The notes: generated by a model from the letters alone, not told the origin. A DNA stretch of 22,818 bases from a virus (IMGVR_UViG_3300037882_003476:1-22818), one strand, 5' to 3'. Positions 1 to 8,197 are shown, counted from the first letter of the stretch. Translations and numbers: made by a program.

Positions 1-838
1 AGCCACCTGCTGGGATGCGTGCCTTTAGCCAGTCCCAGCTGCTGGATGCATCCAGGGTCTGCGAGCGCATGACGAGGCCCAGCTCTAGGCCGCGATTCCT
101 CAGGGTGTAGGCTGTGCCTGGTAGCCACTGCACTTGCACATCCAGCCGGGCTCCAGTGGGGACACTGGCTAGAGCGAGCGCGTTCAGCGGCACGAGTTCG
201 CTCTGCGCAGTGATGTCTCGCCAGTCCAGCAGGGTGGTGCCGTTGGAGGTGATCTTCACCTGCCCTCCTGGGTGATACTCCGCTACGCTGAGCCGCAGCG
301 CGGTGATGCTGCCTCCGGTGGTGACGTTGCCTGCGTAGGTGCTGAGGTCTGTCCACTCCTGTTCGGGATTGATCAGCGTTTGGTTCCAGTCCTCGCGCTC
401 AGTGCTGCCGAGCAGTGGTGGTGGTAGGTCTCCTGGTGCGTAGTAGCTGGGCTCAAGTGTGCAGGTGAGGCTCTGCGCTGCGTAGGGTGCTGCGCCCACA
501 TTCCAGACGATCTGCATGGCCATGCTGGTGGTGGTGGCCACTGCGTCTCTGAGTGGCTGGCTGTCCATGACAGCGGAGACGCGGTAGCGGCGACTCAGGC
601 CTGAGCCTGCTGCCTGCCAGTGCGCGATGTAGAGCGGGCTCTCGAGGTATTCACCGAGGGGCTTAATGATGAGGCTGCCTGTGGTGCCACTGGGCAGCTC
701 AGTGACCTTCCCCGCGTCATCGAGAAATACCACGTCGAGGTCGAAGGTGGAGCCCACTCTGAAGCTGAGAGTGGGGGCTGCATTGCCGACGATGATGAGG
801 GAGCCCGAAGCCTGGGCGAGGTGGACCGTGTTGCTCAC
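1..838 (-). CDS. Tail-tip/baseplate structural protein, 3' truncated by the window edge
   Basis: An open frame runs from a GTG at 838-836 to the window edge, giving at least 279 residues. The GTG overlaps the TGA stop of the upstream gene (GTGA), a junction style used elsewhere in this operon, and no ATG lies nearby in frame. The protein is rich in Thr, Ser, Gly and beta-type stretches with no membrane segment. Residues about 20-90 resemble the N-terminal attachment domain of the 698-residue tail protein at 1970-4066: a hydrophobic-polar strand pattern, then an LP turn, then an I-x-x-x-G-E/R-Y segment. BppU-like baseplate proteins have this general look. Being last in the late module fits a tip or fibre component. 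The specific role is inferred and no enzymatic motif is visible. Confidence 0.65.
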   Translation of the reverse strand, partial: MSNTVHLAQASGSLIIVGNAAPTLSFRVGSTFDLDVVFLDDAGKVTELPSGTTGSLIIKPLGEYLESPLYIAHWQAAGSGLSRRYRVSAVMDSQPLRDAVATTTSMAMQIVWNVGAAPYAAQSLTCTLEPSYYAPGDLPPPLLGSTEREDWNQTLINPEQEWTDLSTYAGNVTTGGSITALRLSVAEYHPGGQVKITSNGTTLLDWRDITAQSELVPLNALALASVPTGARLDVQVQWLPGTAYTLRNRGLELGLVMRSQTLDASSSWDWLKARIPAGG

Positions 839-1665
839 TCTGCGCAGGCTGAGTCAATGAGTGGCGGCAGTGCGGTGCGCATGGGTCCGTATCTGTCTGT
901 GAGCTGCAGATGCACCTGGGCGCGGGTGCCAGCTCTCAGGCAGCGCTCCAGCTCCACTGCTGCTCTGCGTAGCAGGCCGGGCACGTCGATGAGGGTGTAG
1001 CTGTGCATCTCCCTCATGTGGGATCGCCACCACTGGCAGAGGAAACGTTCGTCCGGGTGAAAGGCATCCGGCCAGGTGCTGCGTGGCTCAGGTGCCTGCG
1101 TGGTGAGCGCGTGAGCCATGCTGGTGATGCCCTGACCTGCGAGTGAGACGGAGCCTCTGACGGGGTAGTAGGTGCGGCCTCTGCGGTAGGGAGCGCGGAG
1201 CACGTCCCAGCCCTCTGCTGCCCACTGGTGAAGTCGCGGCATGTCGTCGCGGTCCACATTATCCAGACCACGGAAGTGCAGGCAGGGAGGCCTCTGGCTA
1301 GGAGGCAGAAGAGCTGCGTAGTAGCGCCACAGGTGCTGTGCCCAGGGGAAGGCAGGCGGCTGGGTGACGAGGTAGACAGAGCCTAGCTCCAGCGCCAGCG
1401 CAGTGTCCAGCATCGTCTGATCCACGAAGAGAATGAGCGCGGCTCCCCAGTGCTGGAGGAAGCTGCCGATGGGACCTGCGCGAAGGTAGCGAGCGGCGAA
1501 GTCGTATCTCCTCAGCTCTGTCTGCGCGTACTGCGGCTCATGAAAGAGGCAGCAGCAGAAGGCATGGTCTGCGGTGGTGGGCTCCATCCGCACCGGGGTG
1601 AAGCTGGGCGGCTGCCAAGGGTTGTGTGGTAGTGTCTCTGCCTTCGCTACGGGTCCGCGCCTCAT
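835..1665 (-). CDS. Putative glycosyltransferase-like protein (GT-A fold suspected)
   Basis: 276 residues; the ATG overlaps the stop of the preceding gene (ATGA). I see a pattern typical of nucleotide-sugar transferases found near capsule and tail genes: an N-terminal FHEPQY segment (41-46), a strand LILFVD (77-82), HLWRYYAAL (111-119), then FRGLDNVDRDD (131-141) where relatives carry RDxDS, a Gly-rich AGQG (176-179), and FHPDERFL (202-209) where relatives have DE/DQ-F-L. The metal-binding DxD is therefore degenerate (LDNVD), so activity is doubtful without an alignment. It sits between tail-tip genes and could modify a virion or host surface sugar. The fold assignment is inference from motif order. 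It could also be an uncharacterised tail-tip protein. Confidence 0.5.
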   Translation of the reverse strand: MRRGPVAKAETLPHNPWQPPSFTPVRMEPTTADHAFCCCLFHEPQYAQTELRRYDFAARYLRAGPIGSFLQHWGAALILFVDQTMLDTALALELGSVYLVTQPPAFPWAQHLWRYYAALLPPSQRPPCLHFRGLDNVDRDDMPRLHQWAAEGWDVLRAPYRRGRTYYPVRGSVSLAGQGITSMAHALTTQAPEPRSTWPDAFHPDERFLCQWWRSHMREMHSYTLIDVPGLLRRAAVELERCLRAGTRAQVHLQLTDRYGPMRTALPPLIDSACAE

Positions 1666-1967
1666 GTTGTCTGCTGCTCTGAGTTAATGCGGCGGCTCCT
1701 GGGGTGCCGCATCCTCTGGGTGCCCTTGCAGCGAGGGCAGGCAGTCCAGCAGCCCTGCCAGCGATAGCCGGGTCGCGAGTCCGCTGCACAGGTGCAGAGC
1801 GGCCGTGTGGGATCATCCACGGGCTGCACTCGCTGGAGTGCAGTAGCATACTTGGCTACGACCTTGTCATGCCGTCCGTCCTCTCTCCGCCAGCGGTAGG
1901 TGCGGTAGTAGGCCTCCCGCCAGCCTGCGAGGAACCAGTCACGCGGCGGCCAGGGATCGCGCCTCAT
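1662..1967 (-). CDS. Small Cys-rich basic protein, unknown function
   Basis: 101 residues, ATG start 2 nt after the stop of the large tail protein, and ending with an ATGA overlap into the glycosyltransferase-like gene. The N-terminal half is Arg/Trp/Tyr-rich (MRRDPWPPRDWFLAGW). The middle holds a CTC pair (58 and 60), a single Cys in GCW (73) and a CPRC knuckle (77-80), a spacing that could bind one zinc ion. The C terminus is basic and probably disordered. I do not recognise the family. Tight spacing on both sides supports it as a real gene, and the position suggests a tip-assembly or accessory role. Confidence 0.6.
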   Translation of the reverse strand: MRRDPWPPRDWFLAGWREAYYRTYRWRREDGRHDKVVAKYATALQRVQPVDDPTRPLCTCAADSRPGYRWQGCWTACPRCKGTQRMRHPRSRRINSEQQTT

Positions 1968-1969
1968 GG

Positions 1970-4066
1970 CTACTCGGTGGGCTGCACGCTGAACTCTGCG
2001 ATGTCTAGGGCCACAGCCAGCGCGGTGCTGCCATTCCCACGATAGAGGGCAGGGGTCAGCAGCGCGTGGCTGCGGGGGAGGTTGGTGCTGACGGTGCCGG
2101 TGGCTACGTGTGCGGTGCCGATGCGCGTGACCTCATACTGCACCGTTCCGTCTGTGGCGCAGACCAGCTTCACGCGATACATGATGCCTCGCGTGTGGGG
2201 GAAGTTCGCGCCGAGGTCCACGCTGCTGATTTGGGTGCTGCTGCCGATCGAGAAGATGCGCAGACTTTGGCCCACGCCACTGGCATTGCTGGCGAAGCCG
2301 ATGCTGTCTCGCATGGTGGCGAGGACGAGGTTTCCGGCGAAGGCAGGCACCATGCTGGCCATGCCGACGAAGAGCCGAGCGTCTGCTACATCCGCTGCGT
2401 CTGAGATGGCGAAGCGGGCCTCGAAGGTCCAGCCACCGAGGTGCTGCACGGTGCTGCGCGCCCACTCCTGCCGGGCATGGCGGATGCCTGCCATGCTGTT
2501 AGCCGTGGCCGCACTCACGTAGCCCAGCCTGCGCACGCGTGGTAGTGCCCATGCTGCGGGGTCCACATACTTCAGCAGCTGCGTGCCTGTGCCTGCGGAG
2601 GTGCGTGAGATGATGGAGTTGTTCGCGTCTTGCAGGCTGATGGCGTTGGCCGAGATGACGTTGACGTAATACCAGACTCCTGCGGTGTAGCCTGCTGCCA
2701 GTGTGCCACCTGCACCTGCTGCCATCTGCACAGCGGTGCCTGCGGCGAGGCCATGCGCGGTGAGGTTGATCTGCTGCGTGGAGGTGTAGGTCACTGCACG
2801 CCCAGCATCCGTCAGGTCTATGCTGCGAGCGGTGGCAGTGCCACCCAGCACGGTGGTGGTGATGCCGAGTGTGGTGGGTGTGGTGCTGCCTGCTGCGGCC
2901 GTCCAGAAGAGCCTCTCTCTGCGCTCTGGATCTGCGCTGCCTGCGCTGGCTCCAAGCAGGGGCAGCTTCAGGTTCTCTCTCACTCGATCAATCTCGGGAT
3001 CGGTGAAGGTCTGCTGCGTCTTCTTCAGCACCACTGCATCCAGACTTGTGACTCGGGTGTCCACTGCGGCGGTGGCGCTGGCTGCGGTGGCACTGGCTGC
3101 ACTCAGTGCGGTGGTGGTGGCCTTGGTCGCCATCGCAGTCTCGAGCGCGTCGATGTCTGCCTGGGCAGTGGTGAGAGCGCTCTCTGCTGCTGCGCCGATG
3201 TTCGTGCGGGCCTGCGCTTTTTCGTTGGTGGTTAGTGTCTGCTCTGTGCTTAGCAGCACGTGAGTCAGGTCTGCATCCAGCTCTCCGCGAGTGACGAACT
3301 CTGCGGCTGCATTGGGGTCCTGTGGTGCGCCTTCGTCACCACGGATGACATCGTTTGCGATGATCAATCGGAACTGTGGCGAGCTGGTCCACTTGGCTGG
3401 CACAGCAGTGTCTCTCCAAGTGAACTCCCCCATGAGTTCCACCACTGCTCTCTCTGTGGGAATGGTGGCCAGCCAGGTGTCTGCGGTGGCCTGCCTTGTG
3501 AGCTGAATGATGCGCTGACCCGATGCCGCGAGCACGTCTCCAGTGAGGGTGACTCCGTTCGCTGCGGCTACGGTGACGACGCCTTCTCCTCCTGCCATGA
3601 CGTAGAGCAGGCTGCCTGTCTGCCCTAGTCCCGTGGGCAGTGTCAGCGTGCAGTCCGTGGTGTGGCTAAGCACGATGAGGCCTGCTAGCTCAGTGCTGGT
3701 GGCGGTGTAGGCAGAGCCGCTGCGTAGCCACAGCGGGACACCTGCTGAGCCGAGAAATTGAGCGTTCATCTGCACGGTGCCGAAGCTGGGCCTGCCCACG
3801 TAGACCTGCTCTGTGGGCCACCACGCGAAGGCAGATTCCCCAACGATGAGGTCATCTCCATAGCGGCCTGTGGCCTTCCCTCCGAAGTGGATTTCTGGCG
3901 TGCCAGGGAGCTGCACAGGCGCTGCCTCTCCCTGCTCACCGCGAATGAACATGATCTCCACTTCCTCCGAGTCTCTGCGGCGAAAATCCGCAAGCAGAGC
4001 CGTGGGCAGCGTGCTGCCGAGTGTGGTGACGAAGGTGCCTAGGCCGAGATGAAAGAAGAACCTCAC
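1970..4066 (-). CDS. Large tail fibre / receptor-binding protein
   Basis: 698 residues from a GTG start (ATG at residue 39 is the alternative; the residues in between look coding). Order of parts: an N-terminal attachment-like domain (about 20-120); a beta region (125-205); a helical neck at 275-345 starting with the fibre-type motif LTTNEKAQARTNIGAA (278-293), followed by Ala/Thr heptad-like repeats; a small beta domain (about 425-497) with the AHGL..G..V...YYV pattern; and a C-terminal jelly-roll-like domain (545-695) containing GWTFEARFAI and alternating strands that resemble a concanavalin-type fold. The neck motif is common in trimeric phage fibres. The C-terminal domain is the likely receptor-binding part. 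It follows three tip proteins, as expected for a fibre. There is no sign of a chaperone or self-cleaving domain. Confidence 0.8.
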   Translation of the reverse strand: MRFFFHLGLGTFVTTLGSTLPTALLADFRRRDSEEVEIMFIRGEQGEAAPVQLPGTPEIHFGGKATGRYGDDLIVGESAFAWWPTEQVYVGRPSFGTVQMNAQFLGSAGVPLWLRSGSAYTATSTELAGLIVLSHTTDCTLTLPTGLGQTGSLLYVMAGGEGVVTVAAANGVTLTGDVLAASGQRIIQLTRQATADTWLATIPTERAVVELMGEFTWRDTAVPAKWTSSPQFRLIIANDVIRGDEGAPQDPNAAAEFVTRGELDADLTHVLLSTEQTLTTNEKAQARTNIGAAAESALTTAQADIDALETAMATKATTTALSAASATAASATAAVDTRVTSLDAVVLKKTQQTFTDPEIDRVRENLKLPLLGASAGSADPERRERLFWTAAAGSTTPTTLGITTTVLGGTATARSIDLTDAGRAVTYTSTQQINLTAHGLAAGTAVQMAAGAGGTLAAGYTAGVWYYVNVISANAISLQDANNSIISRTSAGTGTQLLKYVDPAAWALPRVRRLGYVSAATANSMAGIRHARQEWARSTVQHLGGWTFEARFAISDAADVADARLFVGMASMVPAFAGNLVLATMRDSIGFASNASGVGQSLRIFSIGSSTQISSVDLGANFPHTRGIMYRVKLVCATDGTVQYEVTRIGTAHVATGTVSTNLPRSHALLTPALYRGNGSTALAVALDIAEFSVQPTE

Positions 4067-4081
4067 TCTGCGCCACTGGCG

Positions 4082-4603
4082 TCAATGCAGAGACACCACG
4101 TCCAGGTATCCGTCCTCTTGCCACGCAGCGGCGGGATTGCCCAGCTGAAGCCGCAGCTGAATGGGTCCCATGAGGCTAGTGATCCTGTCTGCTGTGCGCA
4201 CTGCCAATCCTCCGCCACTGAAGGTAGGCACATGCACCAGCACTCCGAGCAAATTAGGGCTCACATAAGCGGTGCCTTGCTCCGTCTCCAGTGGAGCGTC
4301 CGGCCCTCTCCAAAACCTCACGGGGAAGGTCTCTGTGCTAACGTAGTAATCTCTGCCAATGTGATCCGAGCTGAGTCCAAGCCAGTCTTGCCAATTCGCC
4401 ACATTCTCCAGCATTTGCGCATCTGCTACGGTGGCTCTCCGAAATTGAACGGATGCGGAGTAAGCGATACGATTGGAGCCCTGCTCGGAGGAGTCGAACT
4501 GAAGCTCGGCACGCAGCGGCACGTAGCCATACTTGCCCAGGCTCTCATCCGTTGTCCCTGCGACTTTGAAGAGGGGAAGAGCGCGATAGCTGGGGGTGAT
4601 CAT
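4082..4603 (-). CDS. Tail-tip structural protein, unknown family
   Basis: 173 residues. The ATG overlaps the stop of the upstream gene (ATGA), and the next gene starts 15 nt after this one ends. The sequence is mostly beta-type and soluble, with no signal peptide, membrane segment or catalytic motif. It ends in a conspicuous strand-rich segment (IQLRLQLGNPAAAWQEDGYL). I do not recognise it. Its place between the tape-measure-proximal tip proteins and the fibre suggests a baseplate or tip subunit, which is inference from gene order only. Confidence 0.7.
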   Translation of the reverse strand: MITPSYRALPLFKVAGTTDESLGKYGYVPLRAELQFDSSEQGSNRIAYSASVQFRRATVADAQMLENVANWQDWLGLSSDHIGRDYYVSTETFPVRFWRGPDAPLETEQGTAYVSPNLLGVLVHVPTFSGGGLAVRTADRITSLMGPIQLRLQLGNPAAAWQEDGYLDVVSLH

Positions 4604-5229
4604 GTCTCGGGTGGTGGTGCCGCATTGCTTTCGGTGAACCTGAATCCGAGGTAGTTCACGTCTGCAAAGATGGTGCTGCGGACTTGCTGGTGGATCACTC
4701 CATTCACCACGCGGGCGAGCAGCACGTAGTATTGCCCATCCTGCTTATTCGGGTCAGGCAGCAGGACGCATGGCGTGTCCTCTGGCGGCTGGGAGAGCAG
4801 GGCGATGTCCCATGGCAGGATGGGCGCACCAGAGGTGTTCCACCGAGTGCGGCACACGACGTAGCCACTGGTGCTCAGCGTGCTGTAGATGGGCGGCGTG
4901 CTGGCATCCAGCGGTGTGCCATTAATGGTGGGCATGATGTAGGGCGCGCGCTCTTCTCCACCTGTCCAGTCGGGCACATAAAAGTAGCCTGGACTCACGG
5001 AGTAGCCATCTCCTCTGCGCTGCACGCGGAAGGGGTGCTCTCCGCTGCCTATGCCACCTGTGGCAGAGAGGTGCAGTGATCCGTCTCCGTTTTGTGTGAG
5101 CTCAATGCCCTCTGCGGAGATGTTCAGCTTTCCCAGCGCTCTGCGGATCTGGCGCATGACCCAGCGCTTGCCTGCCAAGCCCTTCTCCGTGGTCTGGAGG
5201 TCGGTACTTTTGAACGGTTTGATGCTCAT
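4600..5229 (-). CDS. Tail-tip structural protein, unknown family
   Basis: 209 residues, ATG start 1 nt after the stop of the upstream gene. Residues 1-35 are basic and likely helical (KRWVMRQIRRALGKLNI). The rest is beta-rich with many Gly, Pro and Thr, and resembles hub or fibre-collar proteins in composition. The C terminus is Pro-rich (AAPPPET). No enzymatic motif is visible. The 4-nt overlap with the following gene suggests translational coupling, so the two products may be made in fixed ratio. Confidence 0.7.
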   Translation of the reverse strand: MSIKPFKSTDLQTTEKGLAGKRWVMRQIRRALGKLNISAEGIELTQNGDGSLHLSATGGIGSGEHPFRVQRRGDGYSVSPGYFYVPDWTGGEERAPYIMPTINGTPLDASTPPIYSTLSTSGYVVCRTRWNTSGAPILPWDIALLSQPPEDTPCVLLPDPNKQDGQYYVLLARVVNGVIHQQVRSTIFADVNYLGFRFTESNAAPPPET

Positions 5230-5230
5230 G

Positions 5231-6004
5231 CTAGAAGAGGACGGCTGGCACCCACTCGTAGATGTAATCGTTCCGCCAGAGGCTCACGTCTGTGCCGAAG
5301 GGCTGCTGGCCACTCACGGTGTAGGTCCAGCCATTCGGCCAGAAGTGAGTGAGGTCTGGGCCTGTGAGGTTGATGTTCCTCACGGGTGGTGCGCCGATGG
5401 GGAATGCGTTCCCCGGGATGTTGGACGTGGGCGGTGGCGCGGTGCTGAGGTAGGTGTCTACGACGACGACTTTTGGCACGCTGACCACGCCCTTTCGGAA
5501 GTCATTCCAGCCTCTCTCCAAGTTCACTTTCAGCTGCTCTCTGCTGACCTGCTGTCCGTTACAGCTGATGGTGCGCTGCACTCTGCGAGAGCCACCACCG
5601 ATGCCGACCAGCTGCGCAGTGACGCGATACACGGAGAGTCTGTCATGCAGCTTGTCTCTGCTGCAAGAGATGCAGACCTTGCCGTTGTAGTGGCCACCCT
5701 TCACGAAGTGCTGCGGGTTCGTGGTGAGCCACTGATCTGTCTCCGTATCGAAGTCGTTGATCTTGTCTTCGGGCCTGGGGTAGCCATCCACGCGGCGATG
5801 CTTGCTGCCACGCAGCCCCTTGCTCATCACGTCATACTCGTAGCCCTCTGCCTCTGAGCCATCGATGTCCACGTCCTCGGTGTAGAAGCCTGGCAGGTCC
5901 GGGTGTGTTTGGTCCTCGGTGAGGTAGTTGGCCGTGGGTGCCCAGAATTTCTGGCGGGCAGTGTCCAGACCACTGCGTGACTGCGTGATGCGCACGGTGT
6001 CCAT
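5231..6004 (-). CDS. Tail-tip / distal tail protein candidate
   Basis: 257 residues, first gene after the tape measure protein, the position normally held by the distal tail protein or tip minor protein (lambda M/L position). It is acidic in the first half (residues about 40-95, with EDVDIDGSEAEGYEYD) and beta-rich in the second. Two Cys in VCISC (about 111-115) and one near 148 are noted, with no clear metal site. I do not recognise the family, so the tail-tip call rests on position. ATG start; the 40-nt spacer upstream has no obvious ribosome-binding motif. Confidence 0.65.
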   Translation of the reverse strand: MDTVRITQSRSGLDTARQKFWAPTANYLTEDQTHPDLPGFYTEDVDIDGSEAEGYEYDVMSKGLRGSKHRRVDGYPRPEDKINDFDTETDQWLTTNPQHFVKGGHYNGKVCISCSRDKLHDRLSVYRVTAQLVGIGGGSRRVQRTISCNGQQVSREQLKVNLERGWNDFRKGVVSVPKVVVVDTYLSTAPPPTSNIPGNAFPIGAPPVRNINLTGPDLTHFWPNGWTYTVSGQQPFGTDVSLWRNDYIYEWVPAVLF

Positions 6005-6044
6005 GGCAAAGGGGGCGGCGGCAGGTGTGCGATGATGTGCGTCA

Positions 6045-7466
6045 TTAGTTTACCGAAGAGAGGTGTTTCTCAATGGCTTGGAGGGTGCTCAGCATCCCAG
6101 CTGCTTCAGGCACCAGCTTGTTTTCCTTCGCCTGCTGCAACTTGGCATTCGTGGCGTTTTGTCGCTGGAATGCCTGACCAAGGGGGATGGATCTGTTTCC
6201 TAGATAGTCGCGGGCTTGCAGAGACTGCAGCCGATCCAAGCCGGGGAACTTGCGCCCATCCAGCCCTTCAAAGGTACTACTAGAGACGCCCCCTCTGATT
6301 TTCCTGCGTCCACCTGCTCTATCTGCCAGCTTGTCTTCAGCGAGCTGCTCTCGTTTCGCAAACTCAGCGGCCGCTGCCGGGGTAGCTCCTGTTGTGCGTG
6401 AGATTTCCGCCGCTCGATCACGCAGATCAAACTGCTTTTGCAGCTTGTCCGCAGCTGTGTTTTTGCCAGCTGCTCGCAGCTCTTTGACCTGCAAGTTTTC
6501 CTCAATTGAGCGGGTGGACTTGAGTTGAGACTCTTGCTTTTTCTGCACCTCTCTTTGGGCTGCTGTCGTGTTGGCATTTGGGTTCCCTAACGAAAAGCGG
6601 GCTTGCGCCTCCTTAATCAGTATTTCCTGCGTATCGGACTTCAGAGAGCTGTCCTTGATGCTGGCAATCTCGCGCTCCAAATCACGCGCACGCTCAATCG
6701 CTGCTAGCTTGTCTTTGGCGAACGCAGCAGCTGCTTTGTCTTCTCCAGCTGCCTCTTCCTTCAGCTTCGCAATTTCAGTGAGTGCCTTTGCCTCCGCGAT
6801 GGCATTCTTGTTCAGCTTAGTTTCAGCTCTGGCCAATCGATCTTTGCTCAGCTCTCTCTCCACTTTCTTTTCATCGCTTAGCGGTGCGCCTGTGAAGGGG
6901 GCCAGGAAGTCCCCGCCGATCTCTCCAATCTTCCCGAAGAAGGTGTTACTCTTGTCCTGCTGAGCGATGACGGTCTTCTGTGCTGCTATGACTTTATCCA
7001 AGGTGCTTACCACTGCACCAATGCCTGCTGAACCTGCCAGTGATGCCGTAGCCTTCTCCGCTGCCTCTACCTCTTGAGCCATCTCAGCAAAGGCTTCATT
7101 TCCTGCTTGGCCCATGGACAAGAGAGCACCTCCAATGGCAATGACTCCACCGATGATGGCTCCCTTGGTCCCGAATGCGCCAGCCAGCTGCGAGCCCTGC
7201 TGGGTGAACACAGTGAGCGCCGAGGTTCCTCCCTGGAGCTGCACGGCGATGTCTTGCAGCTGTGCTGAAGCTCCACCTAAGCCCCGCTGAAAAGCCCCCC
7301 CTTTTCCAACACGATCAAGGCCAGCCGCAGCCCCAGAGAGCTTGCGTCCTGATGCCTCGACTTGTGTGCCAAACTGTGTAGTGCGTTGCGAGAGGCGGTT
7401 CAGCCCCTGCTCTACCTGCACTCCGTCGAAGCCAAAGACTAGCGTCGCTGCGTTGTTGTTCGCCAT
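6045..7466 (-). CDS. Tail tape measure protein (short)
   Basis: 473 residues. The N-terminal third has the segment LQDIAVQLQGGTSALTVF (70-87) followed by QQGSQLAGAFG (89-99), a signature of lambda-type tail length proteins. It leads into a Gly/Ile/Ala hydrophobic stretch (102-117) that could enter the membrane during DNA ejection. Residues about 128-370 are Lys/Glu/Ala-rich and predicted to form long coiled coils, the part that sets tail length. At roughly 1.5 angstrom per residue this implies a tail well under 100 nm, short for a siphovirus. It directly follows the G/T frameshift chaperone genes, as in lambda. No peptidase or lysozyme domain is present. Confidence 0.9.
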   Translation of the reverse strand: MANNNAATLVFGFDGVQVEQGLNRLSQRTTQFGTQVEASGRKLSGAAAGLDRVGKGGAFQRGLGGASAQLQDIAVQLQGGTSALTVFTQQGSQLAGAFGTKGAIIGGVIAIGGALLSMGQAGNEAFAEMAQEVEAAEKATASLAGSAGIGAVVSTLDKVIAAQKTVIAQQDKSNTFFGKIGEIGGDFLAPFTGAPLSDEKKVERELSKDRLARAETKLNKNAIAEAKALTEIAKLKEEAAGEDKAAAAFAKDKLAAIERARDLEREIASIKDSSLKSDTQEILIKEAQARFSLGNPNANTTAAQREVQKKQESQLKSTRSIEENLQVKELRAAGKNTAADKLQKQFDLRDRAAEISRTTGATPAAAAEFAKREQLAEDKLADRAGGRRKIRGGVSSSTFEGLDGRKFPGLDRLQSLQARDYLGNRSIPLGQAFQRQNATNAKLQQAKENKLVPEAAGMLSTLQAIEKHLSSVN

Positions 7467-7472
7467 GCGCCG

Positions 7473-7495
7473 AGACCGGAGTCAATCTCCGGTCT
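7473..7495 (-). terminator. 9-bp perfect hairpin upstream of the tape measure gene
   Basis: AGACCGGAG, a 5-nt loop and CTCCGGTCT form a perfect 9-bp stem in the 37-nt spacer before the tape measure ATG (7466). It ends 6 nt from that start codon on the minus strand, and no T-run follows, so it is not a classical intrinsic terminator. It may be a processing site, a stability element or a structure limiting initiation. Confidence 0.5.
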
Positions 7496-7503
7496 GCCCT
7501 TGT

Positions 7504-7725
7504 CTACTGCCCTATCCATTTTCTGAGTTGCTGCCACCACCTGCCCACACTGCTCTGCTCTAAGCGTGGCCACACCATAGGCTGGCCATCGTAAATGCGG
7601 CGGGCGTGAATGAGCGCGTAGCCTTCTGCGAGTGAGATGCGCCAGTAAATTTGGGACTTGGTCAGGGAGGGAACTGCCGCTGCCAGTAGCACGGCGTAGA
7701 CTGCTACTGGTAGCGGCTCGGCTAG
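7504..7725 (-). CDS. Tail assembly chaperone, T extension made by -1 frameshift
   Basis: This 73-residue segment has no good start of its own. Its frame is -1 to the upstream chaperone and is entered at GGGAAAC (7731-7725), after which translation continues at CTA (7725-7723). The product is a G-T fusion of about 225 residues, as in lambda gpG-T. The segment has a hydrophobic helix (PVAVYAVLLAAAVPSL) and then a basic, Trp-rich end (RWWQQLRKWIGQ). In lambda, the T part recruits the tail tube protein while G binds the tape measure protein. Upstream of the slip site this frame also stays open, but the peptide there is shadow-like (His/Gly/Arg-rich, no structure). The position immediately before the tape measure gene supports the call. 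Confidence 0.85.
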   Translation of the reverse strand, partial: LAEPLPVAVYAVLLAAAVPSLTKSQIYWRISLAEGYALIHARRIYDGQPMVWPRLEQSSVGRWWQQLRKWIGQ

Positions 7726-7731
7726 TTTCCC
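7677..7731 (-). promoter_or_regulatory. Programmed -1 ribosomal frameshift signal (slippery site plus stem-loop)
   Basis: The minus strand reads G GGA AAC (7731-7725) in the upstream reading frame, immediately followed by the TAG stop (7724-7722). An 8-nt spacer leads to a large stem-loop at 7716-7677: CCGCT, one mismatch, CCAGTAGCA, a 10-nt loop, TGCTACTGG, one mismatch, AGCGG (9 + 5 bp). This is the X-XXY-YYZ heptamer, spacer and stimulator arrangement; lambda uses GGGAAAG at the same place. Confidence 0.93.
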
Positions 7732-8180
7732 TCCCGTGTTCCTCCAGCTCGACTGGTCCTCTCCACAGCTCGTGTTGATTCTGCGTCCGCGATGATCCGA
7801 CTCGCTAACTGGATGGCCTCTATCGCTACTTCCTTCCCGATGTTCTTGCGCCCCCATTCCTGGGTGTGCTTCAGCAGTCGCAGCGGGTAGGGCAGCAGCG
7901 GCGCTAGCTCTTCTTCCGTCATGCTGCACAGGCAGATGATCTTCTCTGCGTCCCAGAGCACGAACTGTGGATTCAGCGTGCGCAGCTCAGATGGCATGGG
8001 CGCGTCCAGTGCTTGCAGCCTCTCGAAGAGGCGGTCCCGCATGATGCTGTAGGGCTCCAGTGTGGCACCCTTCCAGCTGTATCCGGCAGTGAACGCAGCG
8101 TCTGCGGCTGCTGTGGGAGATGTTGGCGCTGGGCTGTCGTCGAGTGCGACGATCTTTGGCTCTATGGGGTCATCTGTCAT
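7722..8180 (-). CDS. Tail assembly chaperone, G-like
   Basis: 152 residues from ATG at 8180. A TTG at 8201 that overlaps the upstream stop would add seven residues. The N-terminal 35 residues are acidic and Pro/Ala-rich; residues 40-140 are largely helical (YSIMRDRLFERLQALD, EEELAPLLPYPLRLL). The C-terminal residues (TSRAGGTREGN) lead to the slippery heptamer and TAG. Family size, position between the tube candidate and the tape measure protein, and the frameshift cassette identify it. G-like chaperones coat the tape measure protein in the cytoplasm before tube polymerisation and are not part of the finished tail. Confidence 0.85.
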   Translation of the reverse strand: MTDDPIEPKIVALDDSPAPTSPTAAADAAFTAGYSWKGATLEPYSIMRDRLFERLQALDAPMPSELRTLNPQFVLWDAEKIICLCSMTEEELAPLLPYPLRLLKHTQEWGRKNIGKEVAIEAIQLASRIIADAESTRAVERTSRAGGTREGN

Positions 8181-8197
8181 GCAGACACTTCTCTGCG

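Noticed and set aside
5051-5857. A 268-codon plus-strand frame
   Set aside because: It is antisense to two tail-tip genes that overlap or abut their neighbours properly, and its composition is shadow-like.
7726-7929. Independent start for the T-frame ORF at 7929
   Set aside because: Residues upstream of the slip site in this frame are His/Gly/Arg-rich shadow of the G-like protein, and the frameshift signal explains the expression.
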